NCBI GenBank assembly: GCA_964508765.1
Contig: CAZDVD010000001.1
Span: 92,390-156,389, forward strand
Reading direction: 5' to 3'
Origin: JABMPR01 sp964508765
GTDB taxonomy: Bacteria; Fidelibacterota; UBA8477; JABMPR01
Length of the DNA stretch: 64,000 nt
In this document: positions 17,742-27,781 of the stretch, piece by piece
How positions within the stretch are numbered: the stretch's first letter is position 1
How the letters are laid out: each line of letters begins with the position of its first letter
Notes under the pieces: generated by a model
Seen by the model: only the letters and a program-made list of their open reading frames with translations
Told to the model about the DNA's origin: nothing
Databases searched by the model: none
Translations under genes and position numbers: made by a program

Positions 17742-18068
17742 TAGTTCATTTCACTAGAAGTGATTATCCTTCAAATAATAAGCTCTAACGGAAGGGAAAT
17801 TTTACGCATCAATATTAATTTGATAATATCTAGTTGCTATTTTCTTATACTTTTAATAGGATTGGGAGTCCTTCGCTCGCCTAACTCAATTTGTCAGATC
17901 AACTATAGATGTTTATGACAAAGACTTTGGAAGCATAGCCTTCTCCATTATCACCGATAAATCTCTACTGGCGTATAATTTGCCCCCTTGTGTCTAGATA
18001 TTTCCCAAAGATGGGAGTTCATAGAAAACAATATACCAAATTACTCGAATGATATTAGGGGACTCAAA
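17742..18068. other. Intergenic stretch between truncated maturase and GH3 gene
   Basis: AT-rich, 327 bases. A 45-codon open frame on the plus strand ending at 17997 has no start and matches nothing I know. The last 30 bases hold the leader of the GH3 gene. I see no further feature. Confidence 0.5.
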
Positions 18069-20543
18069 ATGAAAAATTTATTGACTTCGGCGCTCATCCT
18101 TCTGGTCAGTTTTAACCTTCTTATAGCAAGTGGACTTGATCCCGAGACCGAAAAAAGAATTGATGAAATTATTTCCCAGATGACCCTGGCAGAGAAAGCC
18201 AATATGTTGGGTGGCGATACGACAGACTTTGACAGCAAACCCCTCCCCCGTCTTGGTATTCCAGCTCTGCGCATGACCGATGGTCCCAATGGTGTTCGCT
18301 GGGGTGAGTCCACCGCCTTCCCTGTTGGGGTATGCATGGCCGCCACGTGGGATACTTCACTTATTTACGAGCTGGGTGTCGCTCTGGCGAAAGAAACCAA
18401 AGCCCAGGGCAGAAATGTACTCCTAGGCCCGTGTGTGAATATCCATCGGGATGCCCATGCTGGTCGCAACTTCGAAAGTTATGGTGAAGACCCCTACCTC
18501 GCAGCCAGGATTGCTGTCAACTGGGTCAAGGGCTTACAGAGCGAACAAGTGATCGCCACGACCAAACATTTTGCAGTAAACAATCAGGAATTTGAACGCA
18601 ACAGTATGGATTCAAGAGTGGATGAACGGGTCTTGCGTGAAATCTATTTTCCTGCCTTCAAGGCTGCTGTGCGAGAAGGTAACACAATGGCCATCATGTC
18701 TTCATATAACAGGGTGAATGGACAATACGCCAGTTCAAATACCTGGTTGTTGAACGATGTCCTTAAAGATGAATGGGGGTTTCAGGGCTTTGTCATGTCT
18801 GATTGGGGGGCTGTCCACAGTGTGGTACCTACCATGTATGCCGGTCTGGATATTGAAATGCCAAATGGAAAATACTTGAACGAGGAAAATGTGGTGGAAG
18901 CTATCCGCGAAGGTCGCATGAAGGAATCCAAGGTGGATGAAAAAGTCCGCCGGATACTCCGCACCATGTTTGCCATGAATCTTTTCGAAAGTGAGATTCC
19001 TCCTGGAACTGCAGTGCATACTCCGGAACATCTTGATCTGGCTCGCAGAGTTGCCGAAGCAGGCATTGTCCTCCTGAAAAATGAAAATCAAATCCTGCCG
19101 CTGAAAGACGACATCAAAAGTCTGGCTGTTATAGGTCCCAATGCTGGCGTTCTCAGAACCGGTGGTGGTGGCAGTTCCAAGGTAGATGCCCCTGATGCAA
19201 CAAGTCCATTTGAGGCAATCAAGACCTTGATGGTTGATACAGATGTGACCTATTCTCCCGGCATGTTTGTCGCCGGAGATCTCGATGTAATCACTGTAGA
19301 ATATCTGACCCATGGAAACGGCAAACCAGGACTGGAGGCTGAATATTTCAGCAATGCTGATTTCAAAGGGAAGCCATTCAAAAAACAAATCGATGCTCAG
19401 GTAGATTTCAACTGGGGCGGGGGTGGCCCCGAGGGTATGGGCAATGATAATTTCTCTGTCATCTGGAAGGGAAAACTAACCGCTCTAGAAACAGGCATTT
19501 ATTATCTGGGAACCCATAGCGATGATGGCTCAAGGATTTACATCAATGATGAACTTATTGTAGATAACTGGGGAGACCATGCACCCACAACACAGGTGGG
19601 CCTGCTGGAATTAACCGCTGGGACACCTGTTGACATTAAAGTCCAGGTCTATGAACATGGTGGTGGCGCCAGCATGAGACTGCTTTGGCAACACGCCAAG
19701 GGTTCACCGCAGGAAACTGCTCTCGTACTGGCCAAAGCAGCAGATGCTGCGGTTCTATTTATGGGCTTTTCAGACCGCTTTGAAACTGAGGGAAGTGATA
19801 GAAGATCAAATGTCCTCCCCAAAGAGCAAATTGAGCTCATCAACAAGGTTAGTGCTGTCAATGATCAAGTGATCGTGGTGTTTAATAGCGGCGCAGGTAT
19901 TCTCATGAATGGCTGGGAACCAAAGGTGGATGCCATCATTGAGTCCTGGTATCCTGGCGAGCAGGGCGGAATAGCCATTGCCAACATCCTCCTGGGCAAT
20001 GTGAATCCCTCTGGGAAACTCATCACCAGCTTTTTTAAAAAAGATACGGATACGCCAACCTATAATAACTATCCCGGTGAAGACGATGAGTTGAATTATG
20101 AAGAAGGTCTGTTCGTAGGATATCGTCACTATGATAAATATAATATCGATCCTCTCTATGCCTTTGGTCATGGATTGAGCTATACCAATTTCGAGTATAC
20201 CGATTTAAAATTATCAGCCCGTAGTATCAGGGCAGGTGAACCTATTGAAGCCACTTTGATGGTTACAAACACTGGCTCCAGAGCAGGTGCCGAAGTCGTT
20301 CAGCTCTATTTAAATGATGATAAATCCAGCGTCATCAGGCCAGAAAAGGAACTGAAAGGGTTCTCCAAAGTTTATCTTGAACGAGGTGAAGCAACAGAGG
20401 TGACCATGATTCTCAGACCAGAAGATATGAAGTTCTGGGATAAAGCGACAGAAGATTGGCAGGCTGAAGCTGGAAAATTCAATGTCCAGATAGGCGCTTC
20501 ATCAAGGGATATTCGAATTCAGAAATCTTTTAAATTGAAATAG
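18069..20543 (+). CDS. Secreted glycoside hydrolase family 3 beta-glucosidase with inserted PA14 domain
   Basis: An 824-residue enzyme. The signal peptide is SALILLVSFNLLIAS. The GH3 N-terminal barrel (about 25-330) has the catalytic nucleophile Asp245 in GFVMSDWGAVHS and the KHFAVNNQE signature. The GH3 C-terminal domain is interrupted by a PA14 domain at about 421-540 (EAEYFSN to MRLLWQ), as in many beta-glucosidases, and ends with a fibronectin-III-like domain. ATG 18069 is chosen over the in-frame TTG at 17988 because the signal peptide starts there. It is followed at 18 bases by GH128 and then GH16, giving a three-enzyme operon. It should release glucose from beta-glucan oligomers made by its neighbours. 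Confidence 0.92.
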   Translation: MKNLLTSALILLVSFNLLIASGLDPETEKRIDEIISQMTLAEKANMLGGDTTDFDSKPLPRLGIPALRMTDGPNGVRWGESTAFPVGVCMAATWDTSLIYELGVALAKETKAQGRNVLLGPCVNIHRDAHAGRNFESYGEDPYLAARIAVNWVKGLQSEQVIATTKHFAVNNQEFERNSMDSRVDERVLREIYFPAFKAAVREGNTMAIMSSYNRVNGQYASSNTWLLNDVLKDEWGFQGFVMSDWGAVHSVVPTMYAGLDIEMPNGKYLNEENVVEAIREGRMKESKVDEKVRRILRTMFAMNLFESEIPPGTAVHTPEHLDLARRVAEAGIVLLKNENQILPLKDDIKSLAVIGPNAGVLRTGGGGSSKVDAPDATSPFEAIKTLMVDTDVTYSPGMFVAGDLDVITVEYLTHGNGKPGLEAEYFSNADFKGKPFKKQIDAQVDFNWGGGGPEGMGNDNFSVIWKGKLTALETGIYYLGTHSDDGSRIYINDELIVDNWGDHAPTTQVGLLELTAGTPVDIKVQVYEHGGGASMRLLWQHAKGSPQETALVLAKAADAAVLFMGFSDRFETEGSDRRSNVLPKEQIELINKVSAVNDQVIVVFNSGAGILMNGWEPKVDAIIESWYPGEQGGIAIANILLGNVNPSGKLITSFFKKDTDTPTYNNYPGEDDELNYEEGLFVGYRHYDKYNIDPLYAFGHGLSYTNFEYTDLKLSARSIRAGEPIEATLMVTNTGSRAGAEVVQLYLNDDKSSVIRPEKELKGFSKVYLERGEATEVTMILRPEDMKFWDKATEDWQAEAGKFNVQIGASSRDIRIQKSFKLK

Positions 20544-20561
20544 GTTGTAAGGGAAACTCCT

Positions 20562-21470
20562 TTGAGATTTACGAAAATCAGTTTCACGCTTCTCCTCACC
20601 CTCATTCTCGCTGTGAGTTGTGAGCGAAGTTCAACCACCTCTGCACCCCCAGATGACCAGGACACGACCATCACTCTTCCTAAAAGTGCTAAAAGGGGGC
20701 TTTCATATGATCTCATACATGCAGCTGACTTAGACACTCTGAAAAGTGGGGTCTCCTGGTGGTACAACTGGTATTTCAATACGGAAGCACCTGAAAGCTA
20801 TTACGATGACTATAGCATAGAGTTCATCCCCATGCTCTGGGGTGGCAACACCTCAAGTTCAAACCTGGCTGAAGCCAGAACATTTATCCTCGATCATCCT
20901 GAAATTGAATATTTGCTGGTGATGAATGAACCGAACCTGACGGATCAGGCCAATCGTACTCCTGGTGAAGCAGTGAATGACTGGCTCATCTATGAACAAT
21001 TTCTTTTTGATCTGGCCAATAATGATGGCCGCGAATTAAAATTGGTTGGTCCAGCAATGAACTGGGGAACCATGTCTGGCTACAGTGACCCTGTTGTCTG
21101 GTTGGATACTTTTTACGCTACCTACCAGGCTTCTCAAGGTCGTGACCCACGCATAGATTACCTTGCATTTCATTGGTATGACTATGGGCTTTCCCAGCAA
21201 CTGGACCGCTTGCAAAAGTATGACAAACAGATCTGGATCACTGAAATGGCGAATTGGAATTCCAATATAAATTCATATGCTGAGCAGATTGTTCAAATGA
21301 CCGAAATGGTAGCCATTTGCGAGAGTCGCGATGATGTTTTCAGATACGCCTGGTTTATTGGCAGGGGCGATTTCCCTGGAAACCATTACACCTACCTATT
21401 TAACCTTGATCCTGGTGATTTAACTGACCTGGGATACACGTATATCAATTTGCCTTACTCAGGCGAATAA
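20562..21470 (+). CDS. Lipoprotein glycoside hydrolase, GH128-like endo-beta-1,3-glucanase
   Basis: A 302-residue protein that starts at TTG 20562 (TAAGGG ribosome site) with a lipoprotein signal ending in LAVSC. The barrel reads KRGLSYDLIHAADL, WWYNWY, FIPMLWGG, LVMNEPNLTDQ, FHWYDYG and WITEMANWN. This is the glycosyl-hydrolase catalytic-core (Asl1/GH128) pattern, with Glu123 as likely acid/base and Glu228 as nucleophile. GH128 enzymes cleave beta-1,3-glucans. It lies between GH3 and GH16 genes, all in one direction with gaps under 20 bases, so it probably works on laminarin at the cell surface. Confidence 0.85.
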   Translation: MRFTKISFTLLLTLILAVSCERSSTTSAPPDDQDTTITLPKSAKRGLSYDLIHAADLDTLKSGVSWWYNWYFNTEAPESYYDDYSIEFIPMLWGGNTSSSNLAEARTFILDHPEIEYLLVMNEPNLTDQANRTPGEAVNDWLIYEQFLFDLANNDGRELKLVGPAMNWGTMSGYSDPVVWLDTFYATYQASQGRDPRIDYLAFHWYDYGLSQQLDRLQKYDKQIWITEMANWNSNINSYAEQIVQMTEMVAICESRDDVFRYAWFIGRGDFPGNHYTYLFNLDPGDLTDLGYTYINLPYSGE

Positions 21471-21487
21471 AATCCCAAAGAACTATT

Positions 21488-24424
21488 GTGAAAAAACCTA
21501 TAAGCTGGACAATTTCTGTCATCCTCATCTTTTCCACCATTCATGCCCAAGTAGGTGAGCTGATTTGGGAAGATAATTTTGAGCATCTCGACAACTGGAA
21601 TCAGGAGCTGGGCAATGGTGCCTGGGGCTGGGGCAATGGAGAGCTGGAGTACTATCATCCCGATAATGTGATGATCTCGGAGATCCCCGATGAACCTGGT
21701 AATATGGCCCTGCATATCACAGCCAGAGCAGAAACCCTGCCTGATTATACGGATCAGTGGGGTAATCAACTCAGTTACACATCTGGGAAAGTGACCACCA
21801 AAGCCAAGATCTCGGTTCAATATGGTATGATTGAAACCCGGGTACGTGTTCCAGATCTAGATCTAGGAGGTTGGCTAGCCGTCTGGTTATTGGGTACATC
21901 AAATTTTGCCTGGCCCTATAGTGGTGAAATCGATATGATGGAGATGGGATCTCGGCAAGAATTCAGAGATGCACACGACACACACAATGGTGGCAATGGT
22001 TTAAATAATTCCACAGTGAATCAATCTGTGGGTGCCAATGCTATCTTCTATTCCGATGAAGCCGTGACACCAGAGAATCCTTCAGGGGCTGCCAGCATTT
22101 CCTGGGATCCTGAGGATGAGTACAACAGGCTTTATTACAACTATGACAATCCTCTCATCGAACGTTTTATCACGTACCGTCTGTATTGGGATGATGCCAG
22201 CCTTCGCTTTACGGTTATTGATGATGGTGTTAAGCATGATCTCTATACCGAACCCTTCCCCATCGATAGTGTCTCTGCTGAATTCCAGCAGCCCTTCTAT
22301 CTCATAGCCAATCTCGCTATTGGAGGAGCCTTTACAGATGCATCCAATCTGGGTGATCCCGGTAGTGGCGCACCCATCACCATGCCTTTTCCAGCCGATA
22401 TGTACGTCGATTACATCAGGGTTTATGAATGGAATGGTCAGGGCAGCATCAATGTGGGTCCTCCCTATCCTGAAAGTGGAACCTTTGGAATTTATACAGA
22501 TACCACACCTACTAATAGTGAACTAGAGGCCGGTGTCTCTTCTGAAATTTATGTCTGGGCTGGAACCCTTGTTGATGGGACCATTCCCCCGTACGAGGGT
22601 GAGAATGGAATTTCCTGGCAAACCACGGGAAGCGGATGGTTTGGGGCTGGTATCTTACCAGTCCAACCCCTGAACCTGACCAACTTCAGTGACGGCACCC
22701 TCAAATTCATGATAAAAATCCCCGCCAATATCACTTTCAAAATCGGTGTCATCGATACATGGGATAATCAGAATTATGTGACCTTCCCCGCCAATCAAAC
22801 CACCCACGGGCTGGTGCGCGATGGTGAATGGGGGCAAGCTTCTATTCCTGTCAGTCACCTCCGAGGCGTGGCCATTGACATGCGCATGCTCAACTATGCT
22901 TTTGTTATTCTAGAGGAGAACGGATCAGCCTGCGAGTTTGGTCTGGATGACATTTATTATGAAGGTGGTGGCGTTGCGAATCCGCCTATCGCCCATGCCG
23001 GATCAGACCAGGTTGTGTTGGATGAAAATGATGATGGGGAAGCCCTGGTTACCCTGAATGGTTCCTTGAGCAGTGATCGCTTCGGTAGCATAGATTTATA
23101 TGAATGGACAAACAACGATACCCTACTTACAACAGGTGAAATGCCCAAACTCACATTCCCTCTTGGTCTCTACCCAATTACACTTACCGTTACAGACAAT
23201 GAGGGAAATACTGACTCAGATAATGTTCTGATTAATGTGATCAATAATTATCTGCCCACTGCCGTGGCTGGAGAGGATCAAACTGTCATCGATATGGATG
23301 GGAATGGTTTTGAATCAATTGCACTGGATGGAAGCGGCAGCACAGATAGTGACGGTAATATCGTTAGCTATAGTTGGTCTGAGGTTGGATCTGAACAAGC
23401 CACAGGATCACAGGTGACGTTAGATCTTGATGTAGGGGTTCATCTCATTGTGCTCACCATAACAGATGAGGATGGTGGCCAAGATACAGATGCTCTCACC
23501 GTGAGAGTGAATAGGAACCTGCCTACTGCAGCACCCGCTTTTTACCGGACCTTCGCGGGTATCACTGTGGATGATCAGGTTGAGGGTGAATGGGTGAACA
23601 CACCTGAAATGGGGATCAACAATGTAACCGTGGGCGTTCGTACGGCTGACTTTCAGGCTCAGTGGAAAGGTATGTTTGATGACACCAACCTTTATCTCCT
23701 GGTTGAGGTCAATGATGAGACCTTGATCAATGATTCCGGTGCTGGATGGTACATGGATGATGTTGTGGAGGTCTTTATTGACGCTGACAACAGCAGTGGT
23801 GGAAGTTATGATGGTATCAACGATTTTCAATTTGGGTTTCGCTGGAATGATGATGTCATCAGGATTGGCAATAACTCTGTAAATAATTCGACTGGTATTG
23901 TCTACTCACAATACGCCACAGCAGTGGGATATAATCTTGAAGTAGCTTTCCCCTGGAGTTTATTGGGTGTAAGCGCAAGTTCTGTTGATTATCTCGGCTT
24001 TGATGTGGCTGTGGATGATGATGACAATGGTGGTGATCGTGAATGCGCTATCGCTTCCATTTTCACTGCGGACGATGCCTGGCATAATCCCAGTGTGTTT
24101 GGTAATGTCCCCCTGGTTGTGCCCACAGATATTCACGATGATATTCAGAGCCAACTCCCTGAGGATTTCTCGCTCAGCCAAAACTATCCCAACCCGTTCA
24201 ACCCAAGCACAACACTACGATATGGACTCCCAACTTCCAGCGATATAAAATTCACTCTGTTCAACGCGTTGGGTCAGGAAGTAACCCAATTGTATCAGGG
24301 ATATCAAACCAGAGGTTCACACCAGATTATGGTTAATGGGCATGGTTTAAGCTCTGGTGTTTATTTTGTCGTTCTGGAAGCAGAATCTGTTCAGTTAAAG
24401 CGGAAAATAGTGCTCCTGAAATAG
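21488..24424 (+). CDS. Modular secreted GH16 laminarinase with ExoP-like CBM, PKD repeats, CBM9-like and type IX sorting domain
   Basis: A 978-residue protein, GTG start. Order: signal peptide (to about 20); GH16 catalytic domain (about 22-315) with the active-site GEIDMMEMG giving nucleophile Glu147, Asp149 and acid/base Glu152; an ExoP/galactose-binding-like domain (about 335-495) common in exo-beta-glucanases; two PKD-type Ig domains (about 500-580 and 590-680); a CBM9-like domain (about 690-880); and a C-terminal sorting domain from NYPNPFNPST to VLLK. The extra Met between the catalytic acids (ExDxxE) is typical of bacterial beta-1,3-glucanases. Last gene of the GH3-GH128-GH16 operon, closed by a strong terminator. 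Confidence 0.92.
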   Translation: MKKPISWTISVILIFSTIHAQVGELIWEDNFEHLDNWNQELGNGAWGWGNGELEYYHPDNVMISEIPDEPGNMALHITARAETLPDYTDQWGNQLSYTSGKVTTKAKISVQYGMIETRVRVPDLDLGGWLAVWLLGTSNFAWPYSGEIDMMEMGSRQEFRDAHDTHNGGNGLNNSTVNQSVGANAIFYSDEAVTPENPSGAASISWDPEDEYNRLYYNYDNPLIERFITYRLYWDDASLRFTVIDDGVKHDLYTEPFPIDSVSAEFQQPFYLIANLAIGGAFTDASNLGDPGSGAPITMPFPADMYVDYIRVYEWNGQGSINVGPPYPESGTFGIYTDTTPTNSELEAGVSSEIYVWAGTLVDGTIPPYEGENGISWQTTGSGWFGAGILPVQPLNLTNFSDGTLKFMIKIPANITFKIGVIDTWDNQNYVTFPANQTTHGLVRDGEWGQASIPVSHLRGVAIDMRMLNYAFVILEENGSACEFGLDDIYYEGGGVANPPIAHAGSDQVVLDENDDGEALVTLNGSLSSDRFGSIDLYEWTNNDTLLTTGEMPKLTFPLGLYPITLTVTDNEGNTDSDNVLINVINNYLPTAVAGEDQTVIDMDGNGFESIALDGSGSTDSDGNIVSYSWSEVGSEQATGSQVTLDLDVGVHLIVLTITDEDGGQDTDALTVRVNRNLPTAAPAFYRTFAGITVDDQVEGEWVNTPEMGINNVTVGVRTADFQAQWKGMFDDTNLYLLVEVNDETLINDSGAGWYMDDVVEVFIDADNSSGGSYDGINDFQFGFRWNDDVIRIGNNSVNNSTGIVYSQYATAVGYNLEVAFPWSLLGVSASSVDYLGFDVAVDDDDNGGDRECAIASIFTADDAWHNPSVFGNVPLVVPTDIHDDIQSQLPEDFSLSQNYPNPFNPSTTLRYGLPTSSDIKFTLFNALGQEVTQLYQGYQTRGSHQIMVNGHGLSSGVYFVVLEAESVQLKRKIVLLK

Positions 24425-24449
24425 CATACTGAGGATAAGTAAATCTATG

Positions 24450-24477
24450 GAGCCTCCATTTTTGGAGGCTCTTTTTT
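24450..24477. terminator. Bidirectional intrinsic terminator between convergent operons
   Basis: GAGCCTCC (24450-24457) pairs perfectly with GGAGGCTC (24464-24471), followed by six T on the plus strand. It lies between the stop of the GH16 gene and that of the convergent CotH gene and can serve the plus strand well, the minus strand less so. Confidence 0.85.
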
Positions 24478-24478
24478 A

Positions 24479-26788
24479 TTATTTCAAAAATATCATCTTC
24501 ACAACATCTGCATGTGAACCAGCCTGTACTCTGGCCAGATAAACTCCTGTGGAAATCTGTGCGCCAGAATCATCCAGTCCATCCCAGGTGAATTGATGCC
24601 AACCGTTTTGCTGAGTTCCAGTGTCTACAGACTTCATCACCCGTCCCTGGATATCATAAATGATCAGAGTAACTATCTCTGATTCAGGGAGATGATACCT
24701 TAAGGTTGTACTGGGGTTGAAGGGATTGGGAAAATTCTGCGAGAGAATAAACACATCCGGCAATGCACTAAAATGTTCATCTATATGTGTTAGGATTTGA
24801 TTGGTTGAGTTGAATGTTGGCGTCATCCGCCCAAAAGAACCAAGGCCATCAGGGTAGCGACCCCAGGATGAGTCATCCACTTGTTCTGAAAAACTGACCT
24901 CATTCACCATCATCGTATCTGCATTCAACAAATAGAGGATTTCACCTGAAGCTGAGATTTTAAAGTTGGCATGCAAGCCCGATTGTTCTTCATCATTGTC
25001 AGCCCAAATCATGAGAAACCCATTTGATGGGATCGACGTGTCTGGGAAACTCCATTGAGTCAGGTCAGTGCCATCATCTGATAAGAAATACCCCTCTAAG
25101 GATATCTCATCATCCGTATTGTTGTATAGCTCGATCCAGTCATCATACTCACCATCCTGATCAGCAATGACTGTTTCATTGTCTGCTAGAAATTCGTTGA
25201 TAACCACATCTGAGATCACAGCGATAGATAAAAATTCATGCTCAGCATGTTCCGGCAGGAAAGCTCCTGCACCACTATTTTCAGCATAGAAGTAATACTG
25301 CAGATCTGAATTGACTATGATTTCACCGGAGCCATAAATGTTATCTCCTGCCAGACTATCCCCATTCAAACCATCGTCCAGCATTTCTAAAATTTGAAAG
25401 GGTTGCGAAACACTCTCACGGTAGCGCAGACTGACTGACGTGGCATTATCAGCTGTAGCTGAAAGTGTCAGAGCTGAGCCGGCAGATACCTGAGAAGGAT
25501 TGTTGACGGATGCGCCTATCTCAGGTGCTTGAGCGGAGAATTCGGATAAAGCAAATATATACGTAGCTCGCGTCTCCATCAACTCTGTAATACCAATGAT
25601 CCCAGGACTTGGATGCGGTCCCCCTGAACTGATACTATTGTCAATATTGCTCAAGAAATTTGAGTAGGTATAAAATTTATTTGGATCAGCCTGAACCTCA
25701 GTGGCAATGATATCCTGTAGCTCAAGCACTCGATCATGATACCAACCGTTCAGGATGACATCGTTCAGCATGGTTTTCATGTGAGCCACATACATTCTGT
25801 TGTATTCGTCATTGGTCAATATCTTGCTAATTACAGGGTAGTCACTTTCATTCATATTCACAAAGGGACTGAGTCTCTGCAATTGATAGGTACCTTGAGG
25901 ACCAGCACTCTGCAAATTGGTAAAGACTCCGAAGCATTCATTGAAATCCCAGGGAATGGGATTAAAACGTCCCAAATCATCCTGATACAAATAGTAATTC
26001 TGCGGATTATTGATGGGACCATCCAGATTCACCAACAGATTTTGAAAGGCTAGAAACCACAGATGTCGATCCACATTGAGTACTTGTTCAACGTCATCGG
26101 TATAATTATTCAAGGTATCCAGAAATTCTACCAGTTCGCCCCAGCCTTCATCTGATTCAAGCGCGTATTTACCAAAATAGTCACTAGAATCTGTTCCATA
26201 ATATTGCCAGACACCCCCCATACTTCCGGGCATGGCATTGCTGGATATTTCACCTTTAATGCGGGCATTTTCGTCACTGCCAAAATTGCTGCGCATAAAG
26301 TATTTATCTACGTCCTGGTCGCTGGTATAGAGCCCCAGATAAGTCCCGTTGATGGAGACTTTGGCATAGTTGGACTGACTGGCCGGGAAATACTTGCGTG
26401 CGATCTCATAGGCCAGGGTCTCGCGGACAAAACTGGGGTCTTTATATACATTGGCCAGTTTGACCGTGCCATAATCCTGAATCTCCTGATCATCTATGAT
26501 ATAGTCCAATTTAATATTAAGGGGATTCTTGACCTGGTTCGAGCGATAAGAACTATTACCCTTATAGCGCACACCCACACTGTCAAAAACCTCACCATTT
26601 ATGTTCACTGAGCCCATCAGGCGTTCTTCATTTCCGGCACTGACAAGGTTATCCAAGAGATAGTCCCAATTAGATTCCTGAAAAGTGATCTCGATATTAT
26701 TAATCGTATTGATATCATAAAAGTCCTGACCATTTAACACAGATGCAATCAGGAATATTATACAGGCTCTTAGCCCTATTTTTTTCAT
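24479..26788 (-). CDS. Secreted CotH-type kinase with lamin-tail domain and type IX sorting domain
   Basis: A 769-residue protein. Signal peptide (IIFLIASVLNGQ), then a CotH kinase domain (about 30-415) with VGVRYKGNSSYR, LANVYKDPSFVRETLAYE, NLDGPINNPQNYYLYQD and IPWDFNECFG. The Asp residues in the last two correspond to the CotH catalytic and metal-binding positions. An Ig-like segment (about 425-515), a lamin-tail domain (VINEFLADNETVIADQDGEYDDWIELYN) and a sorting domain (NFPNPFNPSTTLRYH to IFLK) follow. CotH proteins are atypical kinases that phosphorylate secreted proteins. It is the last gene after ECF sigma, anti-sigma-like and Spy-like genes (30-base gap), so it is probably under that sigma factor. 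Confidence 0.9.
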   Translation of the reverse strand: MKKIGLRACIIFLIASVLNGQDFYDINTINNIEITFQESNWDYLLDNLVSAGNEERLMGSVNINGEVFDSVGVRYKGNSSYRSNQVKNPLNIKLDYIIDDQEIQDYGTVKLANVYKDPSFVRETLAYEIARKYFPASQSNYAKVSINGTYLGLYTSDQDVDKYFMRSNFGSDENARIKGEISSNAMPGSMGGVWQYYGTDSSDYFGKYALESDEGWGELVEFLDTLNNYTDDVEQVLNVDRHLWFLAFQNLLVNLDGPINNPQNYYLYQDDLGRFNPIPWDFNECFGVFTNLQSAGPQGTYQLQRLSPFVNMNESDYPVISKILTNDEYNRMYVAHMKTMLNDVILNGWYHDRVLELQDIIATEVQADPNKFYTYSNFLSNIDNSISSGGPHPSPGIIGITELMETRATYIFALSEFSAQAPEIGASVNNPSQVSAGSALTLSATADNATSVSLRYRESVSQPFQILEMLDDGLNGDSLAGDNIYGSGEIIVNSDLQYYFYAENSGAGAFLPEHAEHEFLSIAVISDVVINEFLADNETVIADQDGEYDDWIELYNNTDDEISLEGYFLSDDGTDLTQWSFPDTSIPSNGFLMIWADNDEEQSGLHANFKISASGEILYLLNADTMMVNEVSFSEQVDDSSWGRYPDGLGSFGRMTPTFNSTNQILTHIDEHFSALPDVFILSQNFPNPFNPSTTLRYHLPESEIVTLIIYDIQGRVMKSVDTGTQQNGWHQFTWDGLDDSGAQISTGVYLARVQAGSHADVVKMIFLK

Positions 26789-26818
26789 TCGTTCGTCTTT
26801 CTTTTAATTAAGTGTGGT

Positions 26819-27418
26819 TTATCTGTCGCGAGGAGGAGCTCCACGATCGGGACCCTGGCCAGGCGGTGGTGGTCGTCTATCCTGAGCCCGTCCATCTGGA
26901 TGTGGAGCTCTTCCCTGTGTGCCTTGTCCTTCAGGAGGTGGTGGTTGTGAGCTCCCGGGCATCATTTTGCCTGCTAAATCTTTGAGCCGATCCTGTTGCT
27001 CAGGTGTACAGAGAGCATTGAGCTGGACAAAATGATTGTACAGCGCCAGATCCATTTTAACATGAATATCTGAGATGTTTTGTGCTAACTTATTCACCCG
27101 TGTTGAATCTGAGATGGGCTTGAATGCCTCAGCAATCAGGGATTCCAGAGAATCAGCTAATGCTGTCATGTTGGGGTGAGCATTGTCAAAATGCTGCTTT
27201 CTGATATTGTGCAGGGCATCCATCTGACCGTCTGACAACTCCAATTCAGTCTGTAAAAAAGATTCCAGTCTGACCTGGGGAGCCACGTCATTCTGTCGTG
27301 GAGGTTTATTTATAATCATAAAGATGATGAGTGCCAGATTGAGTAGAACCAGTATGACAACGGTGGCCTGCATCATGCGTTGTTGTTTAATAATGTCCAA
27401 CATCTTTCTATTCTCCAT
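26819..27418 (-). CDS. Membrane-anchored Spy/CpxP-like periplasmic protein with proline-rich tail
   Basis: A 199-residue protein with one N-terminal membrane helix (about 17-38, VVILVLLNLALIIFMII), a helical periplasmic domain with an LTPEQ-like repeat (LSDGQMDALHNIRKQHF; CTPEQQDRLKDLAGKM) and a C-terminal Pro/Gly/Arg-rich tail from about 155. The helical repeats are those of the Spy/CpxP/heavy-metal-resistance family, periplasmic chaperones or stress sensors. It overlaps the upstream anti-sigma-like gene by 11 bases and may relay envelope stress to it. Confidence 0.75.
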   Translation of the reverse strand: MENRKMLDIIKQQRMMQATVVILVLLNLALIIFMIINKPPRQNDVAPQVRLESFLQTELELSDGQMDALHNIRKQHFDNAHPNMTALADSLESLIAEAFKPISDSTRVNKLAQNISDIHVKMDLALYNHFVQLNALCTPEQQDRLKDLAGKMMPGSSQPPPPEGQGTQGRAPHPDGRAQDRRPPPPGQGPDRGAPPRDR

Positions 27419-27755
27419 TATCGCTTAAAAGATACGTATCAGCGAAATTTAGCCCGTATTGTGTTGTCAATGCTTCGATAGAATTTGTCTGCCCAGACGA
27501 TGTGCTTTCGGTTGGGGTAGCAATCCAGACTATCATTACAACATTTAAAGCTACGAGACCGACCAGCATACTGGGTTTCAGCACATGGCTCCACCAAGTT
27601 TGTTGAGCTGGTACCTCGCCGCTCAATTCATGGTTGATACGATTTGTCAGGCGTTGATAAAACCAGGGATCTATTCCAGGTGGCTCATCCGTGCCAAATG
27701 CATCCAGCGTCAAATTGACTTGTTCTTGAGTTTCGTCATGGTTGCGTTTTTTCAT
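27408..27755 (-). CDS. Probable anti-sigma factor, single-pass membrane protein
   Basis: A 115-residue protein with a hydrophilic N-terminal half (FYQRLTNRINHEL), one membrane helix near 63-82 (MLVGLVALNVVMIVWIA) and a short C-terminal extracytoplasmic tail. The layout and position, 26 bases after the ECF sigma gene and overlapping the Spy-like gene, fit an anti-sigma factor. It lacks the HxxxCxxC zinc motif of the ZAS class, so the assignment rests on topology and context. Confidence 0.65.
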   Translation of the reverse strand: MKKRNHDETQEQVNLTLDAFGTDEPPGIDPWFYQRLTNRINHELSGEVPAQQTWWSHVLKPSMLVGLVALNVVMIVWIATPTESTSSGQTNSIEALTTQYGLNFADTYLLSDNGE

Positions 27756-27781
27756 ATCTCCTCAATTCTTTATCAATAACC

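Noticed and set aside
18735..19388. 217-codon open frame on the minus strand
   Set aside because: Antisense to the GH3 catalytic and linker region, with no coding character.
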